Translations under genes and position numbers: made by a program | Notes under the pieces: generated by a model | Databases searched by the model: none | What the model saw: only the letters and a program-made list of their open reading frames with translations | What the model was told of the DNA's origin: nothing | Source: Pseudomonas proteolytica | GTDB lineage: Bacteria > Pseudomonadota > Gammaproteobacteria > Pseudomonadales > Pseudomonadaceae | Length of the DNA: 64,000 nt | Assembly (NCBI RefSeq): GCF_007858275.1 | Contig: NZ_VFEV01000025.1 | Span: 30,190-94,189 of the forward strand | Direction: 5' to 3' | Part shown: piece by piece, positions 8,990-16,929 of the stretch | Layout of the letters: the number at the start of each line of letters is the position of its first letter | How positions within the stretch are numbered: position 1 is the stretch's first letter

Positions 8990-9412
8990 ATGCCTAATGA
9001 CGTGCATACAGACATTAACATCGGCGACGTTAAATCGACGGGAAACATGGGCGGTGAAATTTTCATCGACGAAATTTATAGCCATGCATTCAAGGCGGAT
9101 GTTGTTCTTTACGTTAATAATGCCTCCGTCATCCAGATATACGGTAGTCAAGGGGAGTCGCAGGAAAGCACAGTTATCGCCGTATCGTTAAGGCCGGGGA
9201 CGCCATCTGGCGCGTATACATTTGGCAAAGAGCCAATCACCGCTCTGGACTATTACCCTCCGCGTGACGGAGCTCTATGGAAGGTGACAGGTGGTGGCGT
9301 CAATATCAGTTTTGATGAAGAGGGCAAGCGTGCTACCGGGACCTTACAAGTTTTGTGCGAGCGTGGAGTTCAAAAACTGGACGCAACGGTGAATTTCGAC
9401 ATCACTAACTAA
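8990..9412 (+). CDS. Orphan hypothetical protein
   Basis: A 140-residue protein I do not recognise. The start MPNDVHTDINIGDVKSTGNMGG at 8990 is chosen because GGTGAG lies 5 bp upstream; an ATG at 8978 and one at 8924 are in frame. It has no signal peptide or membrane segment and alternates short hydrophobic strands (DVVLYVNNASVIQIYG, GTLQVLCERGVQKL), suggesting an all-beta fold. Its AT content and codon use (AAA, ATA, TTA) are unlike the neighbours, a sign of recent transfer. It is the only plus gene between minus operons and ends in a strong terminator. Confidence 0.65.
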   Translation: MPNDVHTDINIGDVKSTGNMGGEIFIDEIYSHAFKADVVLYVNNASVIQIYGSQGESQESTVIAVSLRPGTPSGAYTFGKEPITALDYYPPRDGALWKVTGGGVNISFDEEGKRATGTLQVLCERGVQKLDATVNFDITN

Positions 9413-9430
9413 TCAACGACAACGTATTTG

Positions 9431-9467
9431 ATGATTGTTCTCCGGCAGGAGAACAATCATCACTTTT
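9431..9467. terminator. Rho-independent terminator, bidirectional
   Basis: A perfect 13-bp stem (ATGATTGTTCTCC at 9431-9443, GGAGAACAATCAT at 9448-9460) with a GGCA loop, followed by CACTTTTG. It lies 19 bp after the orphan gene stop (9412) and just beyond the stop of the minus acyl-CoA dehydrogenase (9470), so it can serve both convergent transcripts. Confidence 0.88.
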
Positions 9468-9469
9468 GA

Positions 9470-10621
9470 TCAGATCTGATAGTTCTTCAATTCCCGGGCA
9501 ATCACCAGCCGTTGGATCTCACTGGTTCCCTCATAGATCTGGGTGATCCGCGCATCGCGGTAGTAGCGTTCCACCGGGTAGTCTTCCAGGTAGCCATAGC
9601 CACCATGGATCTGCATGGCCGAAGAACAGACCTTCTCGGCCATTTCCGAAGCGAACAGCTTGGCCTGGGACGCTTCGGACAGGCACGGCTTGCCGGCACT
9701 GCGCAAACGGGCGGCATGCAGGATCAGCAGGCGCGCGGCATTGAGGCGGGTCTGCATGTCCGCCAGCAGGTTGGCCACGCTCTGGTGCTCAATAATGGCC
9801 TTGTCAAACTGCACCCGGTCACGGGCGTAGGCCAACGCGGCTTCAAAGGCCGCGCGAGCGATGCCCAGGGCCTGGGCGGCGATGCCGATGCGCCCACCTT
9901 CCAGGTTGGAGAGGGCAATGGCCAGGCCCTTGCCGCGTTCGCCCAGCAGGTTGGCTTCGGGAATGCTGCACTGGTTGAGGGTCACCGCGCAGGTGTCGGA
10001 GGCGCGGATGCCCATCTTGTGTTCCGTGCGGTCCACGGTAAAGCCGGGCGTATCAGTGGGCACCAGGAACGCCGAAATACCTTTCTTGCCCAACTCCGGG
10101 TCGGTGACCGCAAACACGATTGCCAACTTGGCGCGCTTGCCGTTGCTGACAAACTGTTTGGCGCCGTTGATCACCCACTGGCCATCGCGCAGTTCGGCGC
10201 GGGTGCGCAGGTTGTGGGCTTCGGAACCGGCCTGGGGTTCGGTCAGGCAGAAGCAACCGATAGCCTGGCCACTGGCGAGTTCGGCAAGCCAGGTCTCTTT
10301 CTGTGCGGGTGTGCCGTAGTTGAGGATAGGGCCGCAACCCACTGAATTATGGATACTCATCAGCGCGCCTACCGCACCGTCACCCGCAGAAATCTCCTCC
10401 ACGGCTAAGGCGTAGGCCACGTAGTCGACGTAGGTGCCACCCCATTCTTCCGGCACCACCATACCCAGCAGGCCCAGTTCACCCATCTTGGCCACCAGGG
10501 CGTCATCGATCCAGCCGGCTTTCTCCCAGGCCTGGGCATGGGGGGCGATTTCACCGCGGGCAAAGTCGCGCGCCATGTCGCGAATCATTACTTGTTCTTC
10601 TGTAAATTCAATATCTTGCAT
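9470..10621 (-). CDS. Acyl-CoA dehydrogenase, probably isobutyryl-CoA dehydrogenase
   Basis: A 383-residue FAD-dependent acyl-CoA dehydrogenase. It has the flavin/substrate block CFCLTEPQAGSEAHNLRTRA, SNGKRA, GIRASDTCAVTLNQC and ARDRVQFDKAI. The C-terminal TQIYEGTSEIQRLVIAREL carries the catalytic-base Glu in the position used by short/branched-chain members. It lies 3 bp after a 3-hydroxyisobutyryl-CoA hydrolase gene, which makes isobutyryl-CoA (valine catabolism) the likely substrate; that assignment rests on context, while the family is certain. Translation starts at 10621 directly after the preceding stop. Confidence 0.88.
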   Translation of the reverse strand: MQDIEFTEEQVMIRDMARDFARGEIAPHAQAWEKAGWIDDALVAKMGELGLLGMVVPEEWGGTYVDYVAYALAVEEISAGDGAVGALMSIHNSVGCGPILNYGTPAQKETWLAELASGQAIGCFCLTEPQAGSEAHNLRTRAELRDGQWVINGAKQFVSNGKRAKLAIVFAVTDPELGKKGISAFLVPTDTPGFTVDRTEHKMGIRASDTCAVTLNQCSIPEANLLGERGKGLAIALSNLEGGRIGIAAQALGIARAAFEAALAYARDRVQFDKAIIEHQSVANLLADMQTRLNAARLLILHAARLRSAGKPCLSEASQAKLFASEMAEKVCSSAMQIHGGYGYLEDYPVERYYRDARITQIYEGTSEIQRLVIARELKNYQI

Positions 10622-10624
10622 GAG

Positions 10625-11731
10625 TTATCTCCCGCTCTTTGCGAAGTCTTGGAAGAAGCTGTCGACGTGGCTCTGCTCCAGTGCCGCTAACGTTGGCGGG
10701 TTCCAGCGCGGGGATTTGTCCTTGTCGATCAACAGCGCACGCACGCCTTCGATCAGGTCGCCACGGGCAAACCACTGGCGGTCCAGGTGCAGTTCCAGAG
10801 CAAAGCAGTCCTCCAGCGCCAGGTGCCGGCCACGTCGCAGCATCTGCAGGGTGACGGCCATGGCCAAGGGCGAGCGAGTCTGCATCAACTGGGCGGTAGT
10901 CACGGCCCATTCATGGCTGTCGGCGACGGTCACTTGCTGCAATTGCTCGACAATGCTCGGTACGTCCGGCTGGGCAAAGAAGTGATCGATGGCCGGGCGC
11001 AGGGCCGCCAGCGGCGCATCCGGCAGTTGTTGCACCGCAAGCTTGGCCAGCAGGCCTTGCAGATCCTTGAGCGGTGAGTCTTGCCACTGCAGGTGGTCGA
11101 GTTTCTGGTCCAGTTCGGCCAACCTGGCGCTGTCCAGGTACCAGTCGGCGAGCCCGCAATACAAGGCGTCGGCGGCGCGGATCTGCACCCCGGTCACGCC
11201 CAGGTAAATCCCCAGCTCACCGGGAATGCGCGGCAGGAAATAGCTGCCGCCTACATCCGGGAAATAACCGATGGCCACTTCCGGCATGGCCAGGCGACTG
11301 CGCTCGGTCACCACCCGCAGGTCGGCCCCCTGGACCAGGCCCATGCCACCGCCCAAGACAAAGCCGTCCATCAGGGCAAGGACCGGTTTGCGGTAGTGAT
11401 GAATGGCCAGGTCGAGGGCGTATTCTTCGACGAAGAAGTCTTCATGCAGCGTGTCGCCGCTCTTGAAACTGTCGTACAGCGAGCGGATATCGCCCCCGGC
11501 GCAGAAGGCCTTTTCACCGGCGCCGCGCAGAACCACCGCGTGCACCTGGGGATCAGCGGCCCAGGCGTGCAAATGCGCCGACAGGCTGCGGACCATGTCC
11601 AGGGTGATGGCGTTGAGGCCGGCGGGGCGGTTGAGGGTCAGGTGGCCGATATGGTTGCGTACCTCGGCCAGGACGCTGTCCTGGGGGGACTCGGTGCTGC
11701 ATGTCGCCTGGGACTGAGCCTGAGCAGTCAT
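10625..11731 (-). CDS. 3-hydroxyisobutyryl-CoA hydrolase (crotonase family)
   Basis: A 368-residue crotonase-fold hydrolase that releases 3-hydroxyisobutyrate from its CoA ester in valine breakdown. It has HLTLNRPAGLNAITLDM, the oxyanion-hole block EKAFCAGGDIRSLYD and GFVLGGGMGLVQGADLRV, then MPEVAIGYFPDVGGSYFLPR with the catalytic Glu/Asp pair seen in HIBCH. Its length (about 360) fits HIBCH rather than enoyl-CoA hydratases (about 260). Start MTAQAQSQ at 11731 is chosen over an in-frame start at 11764 because GGGAG lies upstream. First gene of a two-gene operon with the acyl-CoA dehydrogenase. Confidence 0.88.
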   Translation of the reverse strand: MTAQAQSQATCSTESPQDSVLAEVRNHIGHLTLNRPAGLNAITLDMVRSLSAHLHAWAADPQVHAVVLRGAGEKAFCAGGDIRSLYDSFKSGDTLHEDFFVEEYALDLAIHHYRKPVLALMDGFVLGGGMGLVQGADLRVVTERSRLAMPEVAIGYFPDVGGSYFLPRIPGELGIYLGVTGVQIRAADALYCGLADWYLDSARLAELDQKLDHLQWQDSPLKDLQGLLAKLAVQQLPDAPLAALRPAIDHFFAQPDVPSIVEQLQQVTVADSHEWAVTTAQLMQTRSPLAMAVTLQMLRRGRHLALEDCFALELHLDRQWFARGDLIEGVRALLIDKDKSPRWNPPTLAALEQSHVDSFFQDFAKSGR

Positions 11732-11889
11732 CTGTAACTCCCTGCTTTTATTGTTCTTTATCAAAATGTTCGCGGGCGAACCATCACCGGATCGTACCAG
11801 TGCAAATTTGCCCAGTACAACCCGGAATCCTGCAGGTCATCTTTGCATTTATGCAGGGGGTGTTCGATAAAAAACCAGGGCAGGCGTGC

Positions 11890-12594
11890 TTAGACCCGAC
11901 TGGCCAGTACTTGGCCAATGCTGCGGCGGCGAGCGTGGTCTTCGGCGATATGGATCAGCTCTTCGAGCTCAGTGGGGGTGACGTCGAAAAACTGCTCCAT
12001 TTGCGCCAGCGCTTGCTCCAGGTCCACAGCGGTGATTTTTGGATCTACCTGCGGCGTCGCAGACGGCACCATGACCGGCGCTTCGGCTGGGCCCTTGGGG
12101 TAGCGAGTGCGCGTCAGGTTGTTATAGGCCAGGGCCGAGAGCAACAACGTGGCGGCGCCCAACATGACCGGCGCGACTTCCTGCCAGCCCAGGGCGATGG
12201 TGGCCGGGTCCGCCAGCACCAGGGTCATCGCCAGGCCCCCCGAAGGCGGGTGCAGGCAGCGCAGCCAGCACATCAGGATCAAGGCCATGCCCGCTGCGAG
12301 GCAGGCGCTGCCCAGGGTGCGCCCCAATACGCGGGCCACCAGCAAAGCCACCACGGTGGCGCACAGGTAGCTGCCGATGATCGACCACGGCTGGGCGAGG
12401 GCACCCGATGACACGGCGAATAACAGCACGGCGGAGGCGCCCAGCGGGCCCAACAGGTGCATGGCCACTTCCAGGCCATACACCTGGGAGCAGAGCCATA
12501 CGGTCAATAGAGTGCCCAGGGCCATGCCGATGGCGGCACGGCTCCATTCGGCGGGGCGGGTGTTGATGGCAGCGGGTAACCAGCGAGCGAGCAT
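11890..12594 (-). CDS. HPP family integral membrane protein
   Basis: A 234-residue protein with about five membrane segments and the family motif LHPPSGGLAMTLVL, plus LLGPLGASAVLLFA. HPP-domain proteins include nitrite transporters of cyanobacteria and chloroplasts. Many bacterial relatives end in a pair of CBS domains; here the last 60 residues form only a short helical tail (AVDLEQALAQMEQFFDVTP, then EELIHIAEDHARRRS) with no CBS pair. The ATG at 12594 is preferred; a TTG at 12633 would add 13 residues without a better ribosome site. It is transcribed alone between the valine genes and a small ORF. Confidence 0.78.
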   Translation of the reverse strand: MLARWLPAAINTRPAEWSRAAIGMALGTLLTVWLCSQVYGLEVAMHLLGPLGASAVLLFAVSSGALAQPWSIIGSYLCATVVALLVARVLGRTLGSACLAAGMALILMCWLRCLHPPSGGLAMTLVLADPATIALGWQEVAPVMLGAATLLLSALAYNNLTRTRYPKGPAEAPVMVPSATPQVDPKITAVDLEQALAQMEQFFDVTPTELEELIHIAEDHARRRSIGQVLASRV

Positions 12595-12683
12595 TGCGGG
12601 GCAGTCCAATCTTGAAAGGCGATCACAAAACAATGCCGCTCAGCTACACCTGCAGGTTTGTGCAGAACTGAGTGACATCGGGC

Positions 12684-12718
12684 AAAAAAAGGGCTTTGCG
12701 GTTTGCCGCAAAGCCCTT
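12684..12718 (-). terminator. Rho-independent terminator (minus strand)
   Basis: Stem AAGGGCTTTGCGG / CCGCAAAGCCCTT (12689-12701 with 12706-12718), 4-base loop, and on the minus strand a run of seven T follows (plus-strand A run 12684-12690). It lies about 100 bp beyond the stop of the 72-residue ORF at 12819-13037 and upstream of the HPP gene. Confidence 0.85.
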
Positions 12719-12818
12719 CGAAAGTTCCAACATTTGGGGGAGGAACCGGCGCAGTGTGCCGTTCAAACAAAACTGTCGCCAATGCATATTAATGCAGCTT
12801 AAGTGCAGTAATTTTGCA

Positions 12819-13037
12819 TCAAAACCGCTCAAGCCCCGGGCTCACCTTGCCCAGTACGCGGTCGTGGTTGGCGCTGCTGTTCAGCGACTGCTGCACGCTC
12901 TCCCGCAACCGTGGGTCGCTGGCCAAGGGCCCCTTGAGGGCGACAAGGGCGTCGCGCAGCCCCATTAGCCGAGCCAGGGTGGGCAGGGGGATATAGCCGA
13001 CGTGTACCGGCTCGATAGGCAATGACTCGTCAGGCAC
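12819..13037 (-). CDS. Small hypothetical protein, 72 residues
   Basis: Begins MPDESLPIEPVHVGYIPLP and ends VLGKVSPGLERF; rich in Leu and charged residues, with no signal peptide or membrane segment. The middle (LARLMGLRDALVALKG, then RLRESVQQSLNSS) looks helical. I do not recognise the family. Support comes from an ATG start, Pseudomonas-like codon use and a good minus-strand terminator downstream. It is separated from the glycosyltransferase gene by 156 bp, so it is probably its own unit. Confidence 0.5.
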   Translation of the reverse strand: MPDESLPIEPVHVGYIPLPTLARLMGLRDALVALKGPLASDPRLRESVQQSLNSSANHDRVLGKVSPGLERF

Positions 13038-13193
13038 GGCAGCGGTCCTCTGAGGGGTGTTTTTGAACGCAGGCGGTAACTAAATAGCGCAATGTGCAGC
13101 GAGTGTAACGCTGGGGTCATAGGGCCGGTAGAGGCGCCGCTACCGGTATTTACGGATACAAACGTAGGAGCTTTCTTGATAAAAGCCCCCCAC

Positions 13194-14798
13194 TCAGTCA
13201 CCCGTACCCAGATGCAGCAACACATAGGTATTTTTATCGAACTGCCCTGTGAGAACCGGCGTCATGCCATGCCAGCGTGGCTCGCCCAGACGCATGAAAT
13301 CCGCCTTGTCCATCACCAGCCATGCAGGCACCGGCACTGCTGCCAGGTCGCCAGGGGCTTGGGTGAACAATGGCACCCGGTCACATTCCACATTGACCAT
13401 GAATTTGATGGCCTTGGCGTCTTTACCCAGGCCATGCAATACCAGGGGCGCCGGGTGCTGCCGGATGAGGGCATGAGCCTCGCGGGCAAAGGTGCGGGTG
13501 TCATACAGGCGCCGTTCCAGGGGTTCGACCACCAGGATATATACGCTCCACACCGCCAGCACCGCGCAAAACGCCGGCCCGACCGGGCGCCAGTGCCACT
13601 TGAGGAGCATCCCGGCGACAACGACCTGCAAGCCAATCAACAGGCCAACCACGCCCTGGAAATGCTCCAACTGCGCACCAAAGCGATGGCGCGCCACCAC
13701 TAGCGCCCCCATCAACAGCCCCGGGCTCACTGCCCATAACGCCAGCATCAAGCCTCGCAGCGCCTTGAACAGACGGCCATCTGCCGGATGGAACGGGTAC
13801 GCGGCGATGATCGCCACCATGGGCATCATGGGCAACAGATAGCGGGCTTTCTTCGCCTCGGGGATCGACAGGCCGAGCATCACGATCAAGCCCGCCGCCG
13901 TACAGCCCAGCAGCAACTGCCAACCACTGTCAGACATACGCCGGCCATTGAGCAGCACCGCAAGCAGCGCCAGCAGGGCCAACGGGTATGCCAGGGCGTA
14001 GTTGCCCAGGGAGCTGGTGAAGTAATACAACACGCTGCTTGATCCTTCGCGGCCATCCATGCGCCCGAGGAACTGCATGCGGATCACGTCCTGCATAAAG
14101 GCCTCGCCGCCACTGACCTTGGCCAGCAACAACAGCAACCCTATGCAGGCCACCAGCAACGCCAGGGCCAGCAGGCCGAAGCTGAACAACGGGCGCCACT
14201 GGCGATTGAGCAGGTAAAAGCTGCACAACACGCCGGCAGGGATCACCAGGCCGATGGGCCCGCGAATCGCAAAGCCGAGCAATAACAGGAGCAATAGCCA
14301 CGGCAGGCGCCGGGGGCTGGCGAAGTGATCGTGGGCGTAGCCCAGGTAAAACACTGCCAGCGTCACCGCCGCCAACATCTGGTCCAGGGACACCGAGCGG
14401 GTTTCGCTGATAAACGTACTGCTCAGCAACAGCAACGCAACACTCAGCAACGCCCAGCGCCGCGAGTAGGGCGCGGTCAGGCGGTAGACCAGGGCGACGA
14501 TCACTGCCGACGCAATGGCCGTCGGCAGCCAGGCGCTGAGGCTGGTGACGCGCCCCAGGGGCAGCGACAACAGCCAGGTCAACAAGGTTGAGGTCGACAG
14601 GTAGTCGGCATACGGCTGGCCATAGGTCGAGGGGAAAAATCCCGGCCCATGGCGCAGCATTTCCTGGGCGAACAGCACAAAGCGCGAGTCGAAACCGATA
14701 ATTGCATGGTCCCAGTTGCCGGCGACAAACAGCAGCAGCGCCAGCAGCCCGATACCCCAGGACTGGCGGCGCAAGGTTGCGCCGAGCATGTTGTCCAC
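13194..14798 (-). CDS. GT-C (ArnT/PMT-like) membrane glycosyltransferase at the end of the arn operon
   Basis: A 534-residue protein with about a dozen membrane segments and the first-loop motif IIGFDSRFVLFAQEML, the counterpart of IPDESRYAQISQEML in ArnT. It therefore belongs to the GT-C superfamily using polyprenyl-phosphate sugars, but Glu of the D-E pair is replaced (FDSR). The soluble C-terminal part (residues about 430-534) carries KFMVNVECDRVPLF. A GTG start at 14798 with GGAGG upstream follows the ugd stop by 3 bp, so it is the last gene of the arn operon. Acceptor and sugar are unknown; a second lipid A or polyprenyl-linked modification is a reasonable guess. Confidence 0.75.
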   Translation of the reverse strand: MDNMLGATLRRQSWGIGLLALLLFVAGNWDHAIIGFDSRFVLFAQEMLRHGPGFFPSTYGQPYADYLSTSTLLTWLLSLPLGRVTSLSAWLPTAIASAVIVALVYRLTAPYSRRWALLSVALLLLSSTFISETRSVSLDQMLAAVTLAVFYLGYAHDHFASPRRLPWLLLLLLLGFAIRGPIGLVIPAGVLCSFYLLNRQWRPLFSFGLLALALLVACIGLLLLLAKVSGGEAFMQDVIRMQFLGRMDGREGSSSVLYYFTSSLGNYALAYPLALLALLAVLLNGRRMSDSGWQLLLGCTAAGLIVMLGLSIPEAKKARYLLPMMPMVAIIAAYPFHPADGRLFKALRGLMLALWAVSPGLLMGALVVARHRFGAQLEHFQGVVGLLIGLQVVVAGMLLKWHWRPVGPAFCAVLAVWSVYILVVEPLERRLYDTRTFAREAHALIRQHPAPLVLHGLGKDAKAIKFMVNVECDRVPLFTQAPGDLAAVPVPAWLVMDKADFMRLGEPRWHGMTPVLTGQFDKNTYVLLHLGTGD

Positions 14799-14801
14799 GC
14801 C

Positions 14802-16175
14802 TCAGGCCTCCAGCAACCGTGGCAGCCACTGTTGCTGGGGGATCGGCAGGTCGCAGGATTGCCCGCGGCCCATGGGGAAGTAATGGAAGCCCTTGCGCGC
14901 CAGGCGCTCGGCGTCATACAGGTTGCGCCCGTCAAAGATCACCGGCGCCTTGAGGCGTGCGTGCAGCAGGTCGAAGTCCGGCGCCTTGAATTGCTGCCAC
15001 TCGGTGCAGATGATCAAGGCGTCGGCCCCGCCCAGGGTCGATTCCGGGGTGCCCATCAGCATCAGGCGCGGGTCATCGCCGTACAGCCTCTGGGTTTCCT
15101 GCATGGCCTCGGGGTCGAAGGCCCGCACGTTGGCGCCGGCGGCCCATAGCGACTCCATCAGCACCCGGCTCGGTGCGTCGCGCATGTCGTCGGTGTTGGG
15201 CTTGAACGCCAGGCCCCACAAGGCGAAGGTCTTGCCGCGCAGGTCGCCTTTGTAGAACGCGCGGATCCGTTCGAACAGTTTGCTTTTCTGCCGCTGGTTG
15301 ATGGCTTCCACCGCTTCGAGCAAATCACTCGAGCAATTGGCTTGGCGGGCGCTGTGGATCAGCGCGCGCATGTCCTTGGGGAAGCACGAGCCACCGTAGC
15401 CGCAGCCAGGGTAGATAAAGTGGTAGCCGATCCGCGAATCGGCACCGATGCCCAGGCGCACCGACTCGATATCGGCGCCCAGGTGCTCAGCCAGTTCGGC
15501 GATCTGGTTGATAAAGCTGATTTTCGTGGCCAGCATGCAGTTGGCGGCGTATTTGGTCAGCTCGGCGCTACGCACATCCATGAAGATGATGCGGTCATGG
15601 TTGCGGTTGAACGGCGCGTACAAGTCGCGCATTACCTCGCGTACCTCTTCGCGCTCGCAGCCGATGATGATCCGGTCGGGGCGGCGGCAGTCGGCCACGG
15701 CAGAGCCTTCCTTGAGGAATTCCGGGTTGGAGACGATATCGAACACCAGGCTGCGCCCGGCCAACGCCTTGTCGATGTGCGCGCGCAAGGTGTCGCCGGT
15801 GCCCACCGGGACCGTGGACTTCTCCACCAGGATCACCGGTTCGACGCGATGACGGGCCACCGCATCGCCCACCGACAGCACGTACTTCAAATCGGCCGAA
15901 CCGTCTTCGTCCGAAGGTGTGCCGACCGCAATAAACAGCACTTCACCATGCTCGACCGCGAGTTTTTCCTGGCTGGTAAAGGTCAACCGGCCGTTTTCCA
16001 GGTTTTCCCGCACCAGGCTGGCAAGCCCCGGCTCGAAAATGCTCACATGGCCCTGTTGCAGCAGGCGCACCTTGTTTTCGTCAACGTCCATGCAGATCAC
16101 ATCGTGACCGACCTCGGCCAATACGGTGGCCTGTACCAGGCCAACGTAACCACTACCAAATACGCTGATTTTCAT
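14802..16175 (-). CDS. ugd: UDP-glucose 6-dehydrogenase Ugd
   Basis: A 457-residue NAD-dependent enzyme that makes UDP-glucuronate, the first intermediate of L-Ara4N synthesis. The N-terminal Rossmann site is MKISVFGSGYVGLVQA; the catalytic Cys lies in GCGYGGSCFPKDMRAL; Lys/Asn region in MLATKISFINQIAEL; the C-terminal domain has GLAFKPNTDDMRDAPS. Full length for the family. It overlaps arnF by 4 bp and directly follows it, so its product feeds ArnA encoded in the same operon. Confidence 0.95.
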   Translation of the reverse strand: MKISVFGSGYVGLVQATVLAEVGHDVICMDVDENKVRLLQQGHVSIFEPGLASLVRENLENGRLTFTSQEKLAVEHGEVLFIAVGTPSDEDGSADLKYVLSVGDAVARHRVEPVILVEKSTVPVGTGDTLRAHIDKALAGRSLVFDIVSNPEFLKEGSAVADCRRPDRIIIGCEREEVREVMRDLYAPFNRNHDRIIFMDVRSAELTKYAANCMLATKISFINQIAELAEHLGADIESVRLGIGADSRIGYHFIYPGCGYGGSCFPKDMRALIHSARQANCSSDLLEAVEAINQRQKSKLFERIRAFYKGDLRGKTFALWGLAFKPNTDDMRDAPSRVLMESLWAAGANVRAFDPEAMQETQRLYGDDPRLMLMGTPESTLGGADALIICTEWQQFKAPDFDLLHARLKAPVIFDGRNLYDAERLARKGFHYFPMGRGQSCDLPIPQQQWLPRLLEA

Positions 16176-16585
16176 GGGGCATTCCTGGGGCTTGTGTTGC
16201 CGATACGACGGGAGTTGATTGTCAGGACGCCGAGGATGACCAGTGCCACCCCCAAGGTTCGCGACAGGGAAAAGGGTTCGTTGAAGCCCGGCAGGCTGGC
16301 TGCCAACAGGTACACCAGCACGTAGCTGATACTCAGCAACGAATAGGCGCGCCCCAGGGGCAAGTACTGCAGTGCGCCGAGCCAGCAGAGCATCGACAGC
16401 GCGTAGGCAACAATCGCCATGACCACTACGCCCAACGCCAGCGGATCCACCGTGGCGTTACCGAGTGCCGTGAGCCAGTCGGCGGGCAAGGGCAGGCGCG
16501 TCATGCTCCAGCGCATGCCCAACTGGGCAGTGCTCACCAGCGCGACGCTGGATAACGCCAAGGTAAAACCACGTAACCGGCTCAT
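16172..16585 (-). CDS. arnF: L-Ara4N-phosphoundecaprenol flippase subunit ArnF
   Basis: A 137-residue EmrE/DMT-like protein with four predicted membrane helices. With ArnE it moves undecaprenyl-phosphate-L-Ara4N across the inner membrane to the periplasm, where ArnT uses it. The C-terminal repeat-like block LPLGRAYSLLSISYVLVYLLA and TLGVALVILGVLTIN are typical. It overlaps arnE (upstream) and ugd (downstream) by 4 bp each. Assigned to ArnF by size and order. Confidence 0.88.
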   Translation of the reverse strand: MSRLRGFTLALSSVALVSTAQLGMRWSMTRLPLPADWLTALGNATVDPLALGVVVMAIVAYALSMLCWLGALQYLPLGRAYSLLSISYVLVYLLAASLPGFNEPFSLSRTLGVALVILGVLTINSRRIGNTSPRNAP

Positions 16586-16929
16586 ACCTGGCCCCCCAGC
16601 AACAGCACACCCGCCATCACCAGGGCCACGCCAAACCAGTGGCGGCGATCCACCGGCTCATGGAACACAAAGCGCGCCACCAGGGTAATCAAGACAAAAT
16701 TCAGGCTGAGCATCGGGTAGGCAATCCCCACCTCCAGGCGTTGCAGCACCAGCAGCCACACCAGCAGGCCCAGGCCTAGACACAACAGGGCCAGCCACAG
16801 CCAGGGCGAGCGCAGTTTCAAGGCCCAGCCCGCGGGCTGGTTGCGCCAGCCTTCGACGGCATACTTTTGGGCGATCTGGCCCATGCAGGTCAGCAGGCAC
16901 GCGGCCAGAAGCAGCAGCAAGGTGATCAA
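16582..16929 (-). CDS. arnE: L-Ara4N-phosphoundecaprenol flippase subunit ArnE
   Basis: A 115-residue small multidrug-resistance-like protein with four helices. LLLAACLLTCMGQIAQKYA begins the first helix; RLEVGIAYPMLSLNFVLITL and VDRRHWFGVALVMAGVLLLG resemble the paired helices of EmrE. Acts as a heterodimer with ArnF. It overlaps arnT and arnF by 4 bp each. Confidence 0.9.
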   Translation of the reverse strand: MITLLLLLAACLLTCMGQIAQKYAVEGWRNQPAGWALKLRSPWLWLALLCLGLGLLVWLLVLQRLEVGIAYPMLSLNFVLITLVARFVFHEPVDRRHWFGVALVMAGVLLLGGQV

